Positions 48,201 to 59,076 of a stretch of DNA of 64,000 bases are shown piece after piece; the first letter of the stretch is position 1, and the number at the start of each line of letters is the position of its first letter. The DNA comes from Thermothelomyces thermophilus ATCC 42464. Its lineage: Eukaryota; Ascomycota; Sordariomycetes; Sordariales; Chaetomiaceae. Where the stretch lies: positions 1,364,001 to 1,428,000 of the forward strand of contig NC_016475.1 of NCBI RefSeq assembly GCF_000226095.1, given 5' to 3'. The notes beneath the pieces were generated by a model, which was given only the letters and a program-made list of their open reading frames with translations, was not told the origin of the DNA and ran no database searches. The position numbers were made by a program, and so were the translations under genes.

Positions 48201-51200
48201 AGACGATGCAGAACCTGGCCGTCGGCCTCCTGGAGCAGGGCTACCCGGTCGACCTGTCGGCCGTTAACGACCCCCTGGGCGCCGAGCCGGCCCTCGTGTA
48301 CGACCTGCCCAAGTACGCGTGGAACCACACGACGCGCTACTGGACCGAGTCGCGCGTCAACCGCGAGATCCGGTCCAGGAAGCACAAACCCCACGAGCTC
48401 CTGGGGAGCCTGCTCCCCGGCGACAACGGGCTGGCGCCGACGTGGCGCAACTTCCTCCGCCAGAACGGCTCCTCGTGGCTGGTGGACCACCAGATCCAGG
48501 GCTACGTCGTCCTCCCGGGCGCCGGCTACGTCGCCATGGCCGTGGAGGCGGTCAGGCAGCACCTCGGCGCCGGCGCCGGCGGCCCGGGGTCGGTGGGAGA
48601 CAACGACGACGACGACGGCATCACGGGCTTCCGGCTCCGCGACATCGAGGTCCTCAACGCCCTGACCATCCCGGACTCGAGCGCGGGCGTCGAGGTCCAG
48701 TTCAACCTGCGGCCGACCGAGAAGGACGACTGGTACGAGTTCCGGGTCTCGTCCCTGACCCTCTCCAACACCTGGACCGTCAACTGCACGGGCTTCATCC
48801 GGGCCGATACCGAGGAGTACTCCCCACTGCCGACCGTCAGCCCGGACAGCTTCTTCCACCCGGGCGCCAGGCGGGCCGACGTCGAGCCGGAGTCCCTGTG
48901 GGCGGACCTGCGCAGGATGAGCATGTACCACGGCCCCGTGTTCCGGCCGATCAACAGCATCAAGACGGCGCGCGACAAGGCGCTGACGTCCATCACGCTC
49001 AAGCCGGTCGTCGAGGAGGCGCACGACTACGTGATCCACCCGACCACGCTCGACGGCATCTTCATCGCCGCCTACAACGGCCTGCCGCGCAAGATCCGCG
49101 ACGCCTTCACCGTCGTGCCGCGCAGGATCAAGGGCATCACCATCCGCCGCGACCTCCACCGCAGGGGCGGCCAGGACATCGACTGCTTCTCGCAGGTCCA
49201 CAGCGCCGACACCAGGGGGTTCGACGCCACCATCGCCGTCACCAACACCAACGGCGGCAACGGAAGCGGCACGGGCGGTCGCGTTTCGCTGCTTGTCGAC
49301 CACTTCTACGCCCAGGCCATCCCCCGCGAGGGGGGCGACGACTCGGACGCCCAGCAGCAGCAGCCCGGCATCATCTCGAAACTGCAGTGGGAGCCCGACC
49401 TCACGTTCCCCGTCGTCCCGGCCAGGCCGGCCACCTCCGCGCAGCAACAACAACAACAACAACAACAACAACAACCCCTGGTCTTCCGGCCGGACGACAA
49501 GCAGGCCGACTTTGAGCGCAAGGCGCCGCGCGTGGCCTTCCACCTCATCCACGACGCCGTGCGGGAGATCGAGAAGACACCCGACCGCCTGAGCCCCAAG
49601 TACCGGGACCTGTTCGGGTGGATGAAGGGCGTCGTGGCGACGGCGGCCAGGGGCGAGCTCGGCCCGCGGAGCGACACCTGGGCGCGCACCAGCAGCGGAA
49701 CCAAGCAGCTGCTGATCGACGACCTCAACGCCAAGCCCGTCCCCGCCGGCAGGCTCCTGGTCCGCGTAGGCGAGAAGCTGCCCCGGATCCTCCGCGGCGA
49801 GGTCGACGACCGGGCCGTCGCCGAGCTCGTCAACGCCGACAACCTGCTGAGCCGGTACTACGTCGGCCACCCGACGCTCGAGGGCACGACGCTCAAGCAG
49901 ATCGCCAGGGTCGCCGAGCAGCTGGCCATCGACCGCCCCGGCGCCACCGTGCTCGAGATCGGCGCCGGCTCCGGCGTCGTCTCCAAGGCCGTGCTCGAGG
50001 CGTTCGGAGCCCGCCACGGCGCGGACGGCGCGAGGTCGGTGCTCGGGCACTACGACTTCACCGACAACAGCAACAACAACAGCAATAATAACAACAACAA
50101 CAACAACAACAACAGCGGCAGCAGCTCGCAGCAGCAGCAGCTCTTCTTCGACGAGGCGGCTAAGAAGCTCGCCCCCTGGAGCGACCTCCTGACCTTCAAG
50201 GAGCTCGACATCGGGGCGGACCCCGAGGAGCAAGGGTTCGCCGCGGCCAGCTACGACCTCGTCGTGGCCTCGCAGGCCCTCCACGACAAGGCGGTCCGCC
50301 GCGACGCCCTCCGCAACGTCAACAAGCTGCTCAAGCCGGGCGGCACCCTCCTCCTGGTCGAGACGACGCGGGACCCGGTCGAGCGCGAGCTCGTCTTCCG
50401 CGTCCTGCCCGGCGGCAAGAGCCCGACCCTCTCGGCGCGGGAGTGGGAAGAGATCTTGCGCGAGACCGGCTTCACCGCCCCGCGGTTCCCGGTTGGTGGC
50501 GCCGACGACTCCGACGACGCTTCCATCAGCATTATCCTGGCCAGCAAGGGGGCCGCCGCCCCGTCGTACCCGTCCTCCGTCTCCATCGTGTACGCCGGCC
50601 GGGCGCCTCCTCCCGAGTCGTGGACGGAGCAGCTGAGCGAGGCGATCCGGGCCAGGACCGGCGGGTCGTCGGTTGTTGCGGTCGAGAACCTGGACGAGCT
50701 CGAGGTCTCGCCGGAGACGGCGTACATCTTCACGCCCGAGCTGCGGGCGCCCTTCACGGCCCGGCTGGACGAGGCCTCGTTCGAGAAGCTGAAGGCCTTC
50801 CTGCTCGACGCCCAGCTGATCCTCTGGCTCAGCAGCGGCGGCCTCGTGGACGCCGACGAGCCGCTGGTCGGCGCCACCAACGGCCTGCTGCGCGTGCTGC
50901 GGCAGGAGGACGCCGGCAAGCGGATCGCCCACCTCGACTTTGACCTTCCGCGGACCGCCGACGCCAACGGCGACGACAACCCCAACCCCTGGACGGCCGA
51001 CAAGATCGACTACATCGTCGAGGTGTTCGAGCGGACCTTCGAGAAGGGCTTCGCGTCTGCCTATCCCGACCACGACTGGGAGTACTCGGTCAAGAAGGAC
51101 TCGGGCGTGTTCGTGCCGAGAGCCTATCCCGTCCTGCAAGCTCGGGTGAGTTTTACACATATTTAATGATGTTGGTTAAACTATCGCGGGACATAGCGGC

Positions 51201-52461
51201 TAACAGAAAGGACCAAAAAAAGGATACCTCCGATCTCCCCCCCCTGAATCTGAACCGCGACGACGCGACCTATCTCGTCATCGGCGGCATGGGCGGCATC
51301 GGCCAGCACATCGCCGCCTGGATGATGGAGAAGGGGGCCAGGAACGTGCTGATCGTCTCGCGCGGCGCCGAGGCGAGCCCGGACGTGCCCTCCATGAAGG
51401 CCATGGCGGAGGCGGACGGGTGCAAGCTGGCGATCCGGTCGTGCGACGTGACCGACGCGCGCGCCTTCGCCGACCTCCTCGCGTGGGCCGCCTCCTCCTC
51501 CGCCGGCGGCGGCGGCCTGCCCCCGATCCGGGGCGTCGTCAACGCGGCCATGGTGCTGCGGAACTCGGTCCTCGACCACATGTCGTACGCCCTCTGGCGG
51601 TCCGGCATCCGCGTCAAGGTCGACGGCAGCTCCAACGCCCACGCCCTGCTGCTGCCGCCGCCCGACCTCGACTTCTTCGTCCAGCTGTCCTCCGCCGTCG
51701 GCGTCCCCGGCCACCCGTCCCAGGCCCACTACGCGGCCGGGAACACGTTCCAGGACGCCCTGGCCCGCCACCGCGCCGTCCGCGGCCTGCCCGCCGTCAC
51801 CCTCGACCTGACCGCCATCGAGGGCGTCGGGTGGATGGCCCAGCAGGGCGACGAGGAGGCCCAGCAGGAGGTCGTGCGGCGCATCCGGAAGGTCGGCCTG
51901 TCGCCCGCGGGCATCGACCTGGTCATGGACCTGGTCGAGGCCGCCATCCGCGACCCGCTGCGCGCCTCCGCCGCCGACAGCCAGGTCGTCGTCGGCCTGT
52001 CGACCTACGCGAGCATCCCCGACGGGTCCGTGACCAAGGCGGACCGGCGGTTCGGCACGCTGCGGCTGGCGACGAAGCGGGCGGTGGCGGGGGCGGACGA
52101 CGACGCCGCAGGGGGGGCTGCGGCGTCGGGGTCGGGCGGCGGCGGCAAGGACGGCGTCGCGGAGCTGCTTAGGGCGGCCGCGGACGGCAGCATCAGCAGG
52201 GCCGAGGCGGCGCCCCTGGTCGTCGACGCCGTCGCCGCCAGGACGGCCGCCATCTTCAACCTCGGCCGTGACGAGATCGACGGCGGCCGCCCCCTGTCCG
52301 GCTACGGCGTCGACTCGCTCGTCGCCGTCGAGTTGCGCAACTGGCTCGTCGGCTGCCTCAAGGCCAAGGTCTCCATCTTCGACATCCTCCAGTCGCCCTC
52401 GCTCGACGACTTTGGCGCCCTCCTGGTCGAGAAGAGCGAGTTGCTCAAGGGGTTGGCTTAG
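45264..52461 (+). CDS. Reducing polyketide synthase, KS-AT-DH-MT-KR-ACP, lacking ER
   Basis: Five exons: 45264-45524, 45590-45676, 45765-45822, 45939-51145 and 51211-52461 (2,287 residues). KS about 30-460 has Cys204 in DTGCSSG (usually DTACSSS), EAHMTGT (usually EAHGTGT) and NVGHTE. AT about 565-880 has NGQGAQW, SSHSSGE and YHSHHM. DH about 953-1230 has WLVDHQIQGYVVLPG and HPTTLDG. A polyQ linker precedes the C-methyltransferase (VLEIGAGSG about 1470), which holds a polyN run at about 1513-1527. About 200 residues of non-catalytic KR-type structural sequence follow. The KR starts at about 1890 with GGMGGIG and has Tyr2045 in HYAAGNTFQDALA. The ACP has Ser2240 in GVDSL. The ER normally sitting before the KR is missing and there is no TE or reductase for release. 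Exon 5's acceptor (GAAAG, after CTAAC) is the least certain. Expected product: a methylated, hydroxylated or unsaturated chain. Confidence 0.88.
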
Positions 52462-53247
52462 GACGCTGTGAGAGTGCTTGAAATTGTCGCTGTTGGCTCT
52501 TAGACCTGTTTCCTTTGTTTTCCTTTGTTGGCTCTTAGACCTCTGTTTCCTTTGTTTTTCCCGTTGGTCTAGGTTGGGTTTGATAGTAGTCTGTCTCCTT
52601 GTTATGATCATAACCATTAAAGTACCCCTAAATATACCTACATTACTACAAGCAAGCAGCATACCTCATTGCAATGCACTAACACTAGAGACCGAGTACA
52701 ATTACCCCAGAAATGCCTAAATCAGATGATTGTAAAGCCTTCTGCGGGTGTATATACTATGGCATGGCTTGCCATACATACCACAGTCGAGAGATGATGC
52801 ATGTTACATTTCCCCGACAGTACGGGTCCGTACAGGATTCTCTAATTAACAATACCGGGAGGAACAATACGGAGCCCTGCAAGTCCAAACCGCCCTCGAC
52901 TCTTATCGACAACTTCACAGCCATATAAGCCACATAGGAGAGAGCGTCGGGGTTTGGCTGTCACCAGGCCGACTCGGTGAAGGTTAGGTACCTTAGATGT
53001 ACCTTAGCTCTAAGATGCCGCATTCTGTGACCTGAAATCATCTAGAGTACCACGAAGCCGCCTAACAAGAAATAACAGCCGCAAGCCCAGTGTGCCCCGC
53101 CCTCTTCACGCGCCTCCGGCGCCTTGCTTTCGCTTCCGTACACACACCCGAGTAGTTCGGACACACACTTCTATCATATCGTAAACCCCGCAGCTTCTCG
53201 CGTCTTCTTCTTCTTCTTCTTCTTCTTAAAGTCCCAGTCATCAATCG
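52462..53247. other. Intergenic, 3' of PKS and of dehydratase gene
   Basis: Convergent 3' flanks. Contains a near-duplicate of TTGGCTCTTAGACCT (about 52494 and 52529) with CTTTGTTTTCC between, GGTACCTTAG/TGTACCTTAG pairs near 52988-53010, and a TTC run (about 53204-53227). No gene recognised. Confidence 0.5.
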
Positions 53248-54798
53248 TCATGCCGCGATAGCCTTCCTCAAGTCTACTCCGTCCCGGGCGTCGATAGCCC
53301 CGAGGGGATTCGCGTCCCCCGTATCATTAATAATCACCGCCGGCGTCTGCACCGCGATCTTGTCGAGGCTGCCCTCGTCCGGCCACCAGACCTTCAGGTT
53401 CCGCCTGTACCAGTCCACCGTGGCCGCGAGGCCGTCCTCGAACGACACCTTCTGCCTCCACCCGAGGCGCCGGAGCTTGGTCCCGTCGACGCGGTAGTCG
53501 TGGTCGTTGAAGGGCCGGTCCGGGATCCAGGACAGCCGGGTCGAGAAGTCGGCGTGCGGCGTGTAGCCGAAGAGGCCGAGCATGCGGACGGCCACCTCGA
53601 TGTTGGTCACGCCCGACTCCGACTCGACGTTGTACGCCTCGCCCACGACGCCCTTGTGGAGGATGGTGTCGAACCCGTCCGCCGCGTCGGCCCCGTACAG
53701 GTATCGCCGCTTGTTGAGGCCGGACCCCTGGATGGTCAGGGGTTGGCCCTTGGACAGGAGAGTGAAGAAGCGGGGGATGATCTCTGTAATAATAAGTGTG
53801 TGTGCGCGCGTGTGTGCGTGTGTGACACGATCAAGGAGCAAAATCTCAAAAAAAAAAAAAAAAAAAAAAACATCACCGACAAGTCATCCCGCGCGGAACG
53901 ACTCGAGGAGGAGAGAGAAGACAAAGACAACTTACTTTCCGGGTACTGGCCTGGCCCGAAAACGTTATTGCTCCGGACAATCACGACCGGGATGCCGAAC
54001 GACTTGTAGTACGCGTACACGTACATCTCGGCCGCCGCCTTGGAGGCCGAGTAGGGGTTGGTCGGCAGGAACTGCTTGTTCTCGTCGGCGCACTCGTCGG
54101 CGATGTCGCCGTACACCTCGTCGGTGCTGACGTGGATGAAGCGCCTGACGCGGCCGTGGCGGCGGGCGCTGTCGAGCAGCACCTGGGTGCCGACGACGTT
54201 GTTGAGCGTGAAGGAGGCCGGGTCGTGGAACGAGTTCTGCACGTGCGAGTGGGCGGCAAAGTGCATGATGCAGTCGATGTCGTGCTCGGCCAGGACGCGG
54301 TCGACGGCGCTCTGCCACGTGATGTCGCCCTTGACGAAGGTGAAGTTGGGGAAGTCGCCGAGGCAGCTCACGTTGGCCGTCGACGACACGTAGTTCTGCA
54401 TGTCGAAGCAGACAACGTTGTACTCGGGATACTGCACCACGAGGTGCCGGGTCACCCAGCCGCCGCTGTTTTCATTTTTTTCTCGTGTCAGCACAGCACA
54501 CCTGGGAATTGTTTGAAAATGTTGGGCACTGGCTGGGGGAAGAGGGAGGAAAGGGGGAAGAAAGGGGGAGGCAAGTCAGGGGTAATTACATGAACCCAGC
54601 ACCCCCGGTGATCAGGATATTCTTGATGTCGCTCCTCGGCTCGAACCTGGTGGTTCCGATGAGTTTCAGCGCATCATTGTCATCGCTGGTGAGCGTGATG
54701 CTTTCCACGCTCACGCGCTCTTTCCATCGTGGGCTGTCGGGCGGCGTGAACTTGTCGTCGGACCGAGCCGTCTTGAGATCTGCTGGGAATGGAGACAT
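53248..54798 (-). CDS. NDP-glucose 4,6-dehydratase (RmlB-like SDR)
   Basis: Three exons: 54798-54590, 54465-53936 and 53783-53248 (1,275 nt, 424 residues); 54798 is the first in-frame ATG. Splicing restores ILITGGAGFI/GGWVTRHLV and GPGQYPEK/IIPRFFTLL; intron 2 contains a 20-nt-plus T tract. Extended SDR fold: GGAGFIGG binds NAD+, the active-site STDEVYGD carries the Thr-Asp-Glu set diagnostic of 4,6-dehydratases, and YSASKAAAE holds the Tyr/Lys pair. RRYLYGADAADGF and a late DHDYRVD also fit. The enzyme oxidises, dehydrates and re-reduces NDP-glucose to NDP-4-keto-6-deoxyglucose in the cytosol. In fungi such as Botrytis cinerea the donor is UDP and the product feeds UDP-rhamnose synthesis. 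About 60 extra residues precede the fold. Divergent partner of the gene at 55596. Confidence 0.9.
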
Positions 54799-55595
54799 CA
54801 GGGGTATCACGGAAGGACGAACAAGCGCTGGAGAAAAGTTCTGAGGGCGAGAAGGACGAATTAGTTCCCCGAGTCGGCCTGACCTGATCAAAGCTATTTT
54901 CAATCCGCTCGGTGGATGATGATTTTTTTGCAGTTCAGAGGTTAATTAGATGTTCCCGCCGCCTCGATCAACATGGAAAAGACGGCCTTTGGTTCAGCCG
55001 AGCATACATAAGAGTTCCAATTCTTGACCCAATTTCGCTCATCTAGCCGACTTGTAACCGGAGTAAACCCTCGCCTCGTCAGCGGCACTCCCCCCCATAC
55101 GCATCTCGTGGGTAATTACGCTGCAAGTGCTGATTAGGCCGCCGCGGTCACCTCGTCAGCACCGTCGGTGAACCTCTAAGCCTTTGGAGTTGAAGTGCCT
55201 ATCGCACAACTCCGGAAATAACAGCGAGGGGAAAGTCCCCGAAATGCACGGTCTAGAATTCATCACCCTGGCTTGAGCCTCATCGGGTGGCGGAGTCAGA
55301 GTCAGTGTCGGAGTTGACTCCTCCCGAAGTCAACTCCGTGGGATGTCAGGCGCCGAGCCCGCTCCAGTAGCAATCGATTCAGGGTACGTACACGATTCTC
55401 CCGTCCGTTTCGGCTGATAGTCGTCACGCACATCTCTCCAAGATACGAACTCTCTGTTATCTGAGAGTCTGCTTGTCAAATGTGCCCCTTCTCTCCAGTT
55501 TAGCATCTGGCCACAACGGCGACCACTTACTTCCGTGACCCCAGTGAGGAAGAGCAAGAGAGGGAGAGACAGAGAGACAGAAAACCTAAACAGGA
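54799..55595. promoter_or_regulatory. Shared divergent promoter of the deoxysugar gene pair
   Basis: An 0.8 kb head-to-head spacer between the dehydratase and epimerase/reductase genes. It contains a self-complementary stretch around 55296-55340 (GGAGTCAGAG..GGAGTTGACTCC..GTCAACTCC) that could act as dyad sites. Coordinated expression is inferred from layout; no factor site is identified. Confidence 0.5.
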
Positions 55596-57072
55596 ATGCC
55601 ACACATGCTTCTGGAAGACCACCGGGAGAAGATGAACGGCCACAAGGAGACGCCGGTTGACTACCTCCTCTTTGGTACGTTATCTGGGAATAATGGAGTT
55701 TTGATGCCGTCCCCTGCACTGCACACCAGCCTGGATGGCAGGGCTAACAAACTTTCCATGTAATTAGGCAATGGCTGGATTGCCAGCCAAGTCAAGCAAC
55801 TCCTGCTGGAGCAGGGGAAAGTCGTGGCGACGTCCTTCGCGCGACTGGAGAACAGGGAGGATGTGATGAGGTTAGTCAAGTTTCGTTCTCCGACTGATGT
55901 GTCGATTTAGTACTGTCCTGAAAGGCAAGAGAACTAATCTTCCATATTCAGGGATCTGAAGCGATATGCCCCAAGACGTGTCATGAACTTTGCTGGAGTC
56001 CGTGGCCTGCCAAATGCCGACTGGTGCGAGGACCATAAGGTCGAGACGGCTCGATCCAACGTTCTAGGCGTCATGAATCTCGTTGATTGCTGCTACCTGC
56101 TCGACATCCACATCACTCATTTCGGTTCGGCTTGTGTATACGAACACGACGCCAACCACCCGCCGGACCATCACTTCACCGAGGATGACGAGCCGTTCTA
56201 TCATGCCTCGTTTTACTCCCACACGAGACTTGTCAGCGAATGGGTACGTCTAGTGAAACAAACCCTAGAATTTGGAGAGATACTTTGCCCACCCGGACTC
56301 GACGGGGAAGCTCACGCGTCGACAGGCTATCCGCCATTATCCGAATCTCCTCATCCTTCGCGTCCGAGCCCCCATCGCGGCGAACCTGGACCCGAACAAC
56401 CTTCTCACCAAGCTCTTCAACTACAAGAGGATCCTGAACATACCGGCGGTAAGCAGAGAAGAGATCGCCAAAGTTCTAATTTCTTTTCTTTTTGAGCAAA
56501 GACTAAATAACACATGTATCATTAATTACTAGTCCGGGACCGTCCTTCCCGACCTGTTGCCCGGCGCCATCCTGCTTGCCGAGCATGGTGAGACGGGCAT
56601 CTACAACCTGGTACGTGAGCATTAATATGCGGTTTGACATGCGCAGCCGCCAAAGTCGCAATCCGGGAGGGAACACTGACGGTAGTTATTTCTTCTTGTA
56701 CAGATCAGCCCCCAGCCCTTCACCAACAACGAGATCCTCTCCCTCGCCAAGAAGTACGTCCACCCGTCGCTGACGTGGGAGAACTTCGAGCTGGAGGACC
56801 AGAAGGCGGTGCTGAAGGCCCCGCGGTGCAATCCCGTCTTCGACACCACCAAGCTGGTCAACAAGCTCCGCGAGCTGGGCTACCAAGTCAAGGACACGCA
56901 CGACGCGCTCGAGGACATGTTCATCAAGATGGGAGAGCAGCTCGCCCGCGTCGCCTCGTTTGGAGGCCTGAGCAGCGAGGAGGCCCTTCTCGCGCTGACC
57001 ACGCGCGAGCGGGCGATCGGGCCGCGCCCCGGAGAGCAGCAGGTTAACGCGAGTCCGATTGCTACCCGTTAG
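55596..57072 (+). CDS. NDP-4-keto-6-deoxyglucose epimerase/reductase-like SDR
   Basis: Six exons: 55596-55674, 55768-55870, 55952-56243, 56326-56448, 56533-56610 and 56704-57072 (1,044 nt, 347 residues). All introns are GT-AG and in phase. The N-terminus VDYLLFGNGWIASQVKQLL is the dinucleotide-binding turn in the compact form of fungal and plant UDP-4-keto-6-deoxyglucose 3,5-epimerase/4-reductases. Next come NFAGVRGLPNADWCEDHKVET, THFGSACVYEHD (where the reductase Ser/Thr lies) and SFYSHTRLVSEW, where the usual YxxxK reads Tyr-Ser-His-Thr-Arg. The C-terminal half (LLILRVRAPI, LLPGAILLAEHGETGIYNL, FDTTKLVNKLRELGYQV) matches the family. With the adjacent dehydratase it would complete UDP-rhamnose formation. 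The final 40 residues are an extension of unknown use. Confidence 0.82.
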
Positions 57073-57908
57073 TCAGTTTAGGTGTTGCAGCATCCGTTTT
57101 TTTGGCCGTGGGCGGGACGGAATCGACCTTCGGTGGAGTTTATAGATGGCATAATTAGCAGACGAGTGCATGCGAATCCTAGAGTGTTATGTCCGCTGCT
57201 TCACGATGCTGTTTCGGTATCTAGTGCAGGTTCATCCATAATAGTGTATGCTTGGTCCAGTCCAGGGCTATTTTGAGAGATATCCTTTCCGCCTTGCGCT
57301 ACCGATCTCAGAAAGTTAAAGGTATAATTATGTAGTCCGGGAATATCTTGATGGGGAACGTCTCCATCTCTCACGAGAGGAACAATACCTCCCCGTCAAA
57401 CCGTATTCCAGTCGAGATTCGGGCACCGTCATACAGAGATTGAAAGGATGCCAAAAGCGTTACGAGCATCTCTAGAATGCTACACAAGCACCATGCGGAG
57501 GGAGGTACAGCTCTAGAGTACCGCATCAGTAGGTTTCGTTAGGGATGTTCCTTAAGAACATGGACGATCTAAACTGCGCAAATATATGGCTCCCTCATTC
57601 TTCTTTCCTTTGAAGTCCACAATGCACTTTATTCAACCTTTGAAGCCCCTGTTACGGGCTTTCACTCCATACTGTTCGCTGATCGAGTCTTCCAACCGCG
57701 TTTCACAAAGGAGATCAGCTGCATTGCAACAGAACAGTCTTACACCTTCTTGTACCTGAACGCGAGAGGGCCAAAGCAAGTTTTAAGTATTTAAGAAGCC
57801 AGTCAGATATGTTGGCTTGACTGTCCCGACTCCATTTCTCACGGCACCCACTCACACCCACTCACCGCTCCTGGCCACACATTTCGATCCCAACTCCATC
57901 TATTCAAG
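57073..57908. other. Intergenic, no gene seen
   Basis: 3' flank of the epimerase/reductase gene and 5' flank of the possible small gene at 57909. The right end is CA/CT-rich (repeated CACCCACTCAC near 57844-57865), like many fungal promoters. Nothing else recognised. Confidence 0.45.
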
Positions 57909-58136
57909 ATGTGCGTCTACGACCAGGTGAACCTCGGTTGCATCTACTGCAACAGGTGCCTTGATGTCCAGTGGAAACTGAAAAGGCGTTGCAGTCTGGG
58001 AGACAAGTGTACAATATTCTGGGTCGAGTACGAGGTGAGCAGCTTTGTTGCCACCGCCTGTACATGCGCCAAAGCAGCAAAGACAGCTGGGGAGCCCTCG
58101 CGCGGAGAGGAGAGGAAGCACAACAAGTCTACATGA
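57909..58136 (+). CDS. Possible small cysteine-rich protein
   Basis: Frame of 75 codons after a CT/CA-rich leader and a good start context (TTCAAGATGTG). It begins MCVYDQVNLGC, like a group of short fungal proteins that open MC.Y..V...CG and have paired cysteines; further Cys pairs are CIYCNRC and RCSLGDKC. There is no signal peptide. A donor-like GTGAGC lies at about 58034 (after WVEYE), so the real gene may be spliced and the last 35 residues may not be coding. A complementary reverse frame has no support. Role unknown. Confidence 0.4.
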   Translation: MCVYDQVNLGCIYCNRCLDVQWKLKRRCSLGDKCTIFWVEYEVSSFVATACTCAKAAKTAGEPSRGEERKHNKST

Positions 58137-59076
58137 GCAGACAGATCCTAATTACGCCTCATACGGAGTATACTTGCCACTATCATTCCGATTCTGTATC
58201 GGGTGCAGGATTTCTTGTCTTAAGTAGTACCTAGCTAGATAGTCACTGCCCGGTGGCAGGTGTCCTTACCTGATAATTAATCGAGCAATTACCACAGCTT
58301 GAATCATAAAAGGCCAATTCAATTCTTTCCTTTGCTCTTTGGTGGGACTAACCATGTCTGTAGTGCTTTGCAGGAGTCCCCTGGTCCAACCTGGCTCCTC
58401 GGACTGGGAAGCGGTAATTAGCCCTGCAGTACCTTGAACGCCTCTCGTTTCGGGAACAGACCGAGGAATGATACAGAACGCTTTCATATCTTAAAGAACA
58501 TCAGTACTTGCAGTTGGTGACGTCCTGTGTCGTCCACACAGGGAAATTACCCCTGTTGCGCGCCAAGTCGAATCAGCGCTTGCGTTGTGCCTCCGAGCCA
58601 GCTGATATGTCGGCGCTGAAATGACAGGCCGACCAATAGCAACGCATCAACAGCCGAACGGGGGTTTGGAGAAGGGCCTGGCTGCACAACTCCACTATTC
58701 CGAGAACAAATGGCGGCACAAGGAGATGCGCCCTTGACCTAATTAGTGATTACACGAGCGCGTCCCTTACACTTCCATTGCCTTCAATTCCATGCTGACG
58801 GGCGCTCATGGCCTTCCATTTCCCCCCTCCCCCCTCCCCCCCCTCTCCCTTGATTTCCATCAGTTAACGGGTGTCCCAACCCAATGTATTCTTTTTTTGG
58901 CCCGATCAGTCGATCTGATCCACAGGCTCGGTTTCTTATGATGGCAGCTGTGGTGGTCGCGCGGGAATCCCCGCGTTTTATCCACGTCTTCTCTCTCTCT
59001 TGTCTCCTGTTTTGACATTCGCATACACAAACCTCATCATCCTTTCTTCTTTCGGAACCGTTTGCAATCCGGGTAT
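58137..59076. other. Intergenic, 5' region of the zinc-binding protein gene
   Basis: Contains the 9-mer TACGGAGTA (58162-58170), a polypyrimidine stretch of C-runs (about 58823-58850) and a CT run (about 58990-59002) near the next gene's start, as is common in fungal promoters. No gene recognised. Confidence 0.45.

Noticed and set aside
45935-51160. 1,741-codon reverse-strand frame opposite the PKS
   Set aside because: It is the complement of GC-rich PKS codons, with Val/Asp/Arg/Gly-rich sequence and no domain. The plus strand has full PKS motifs.
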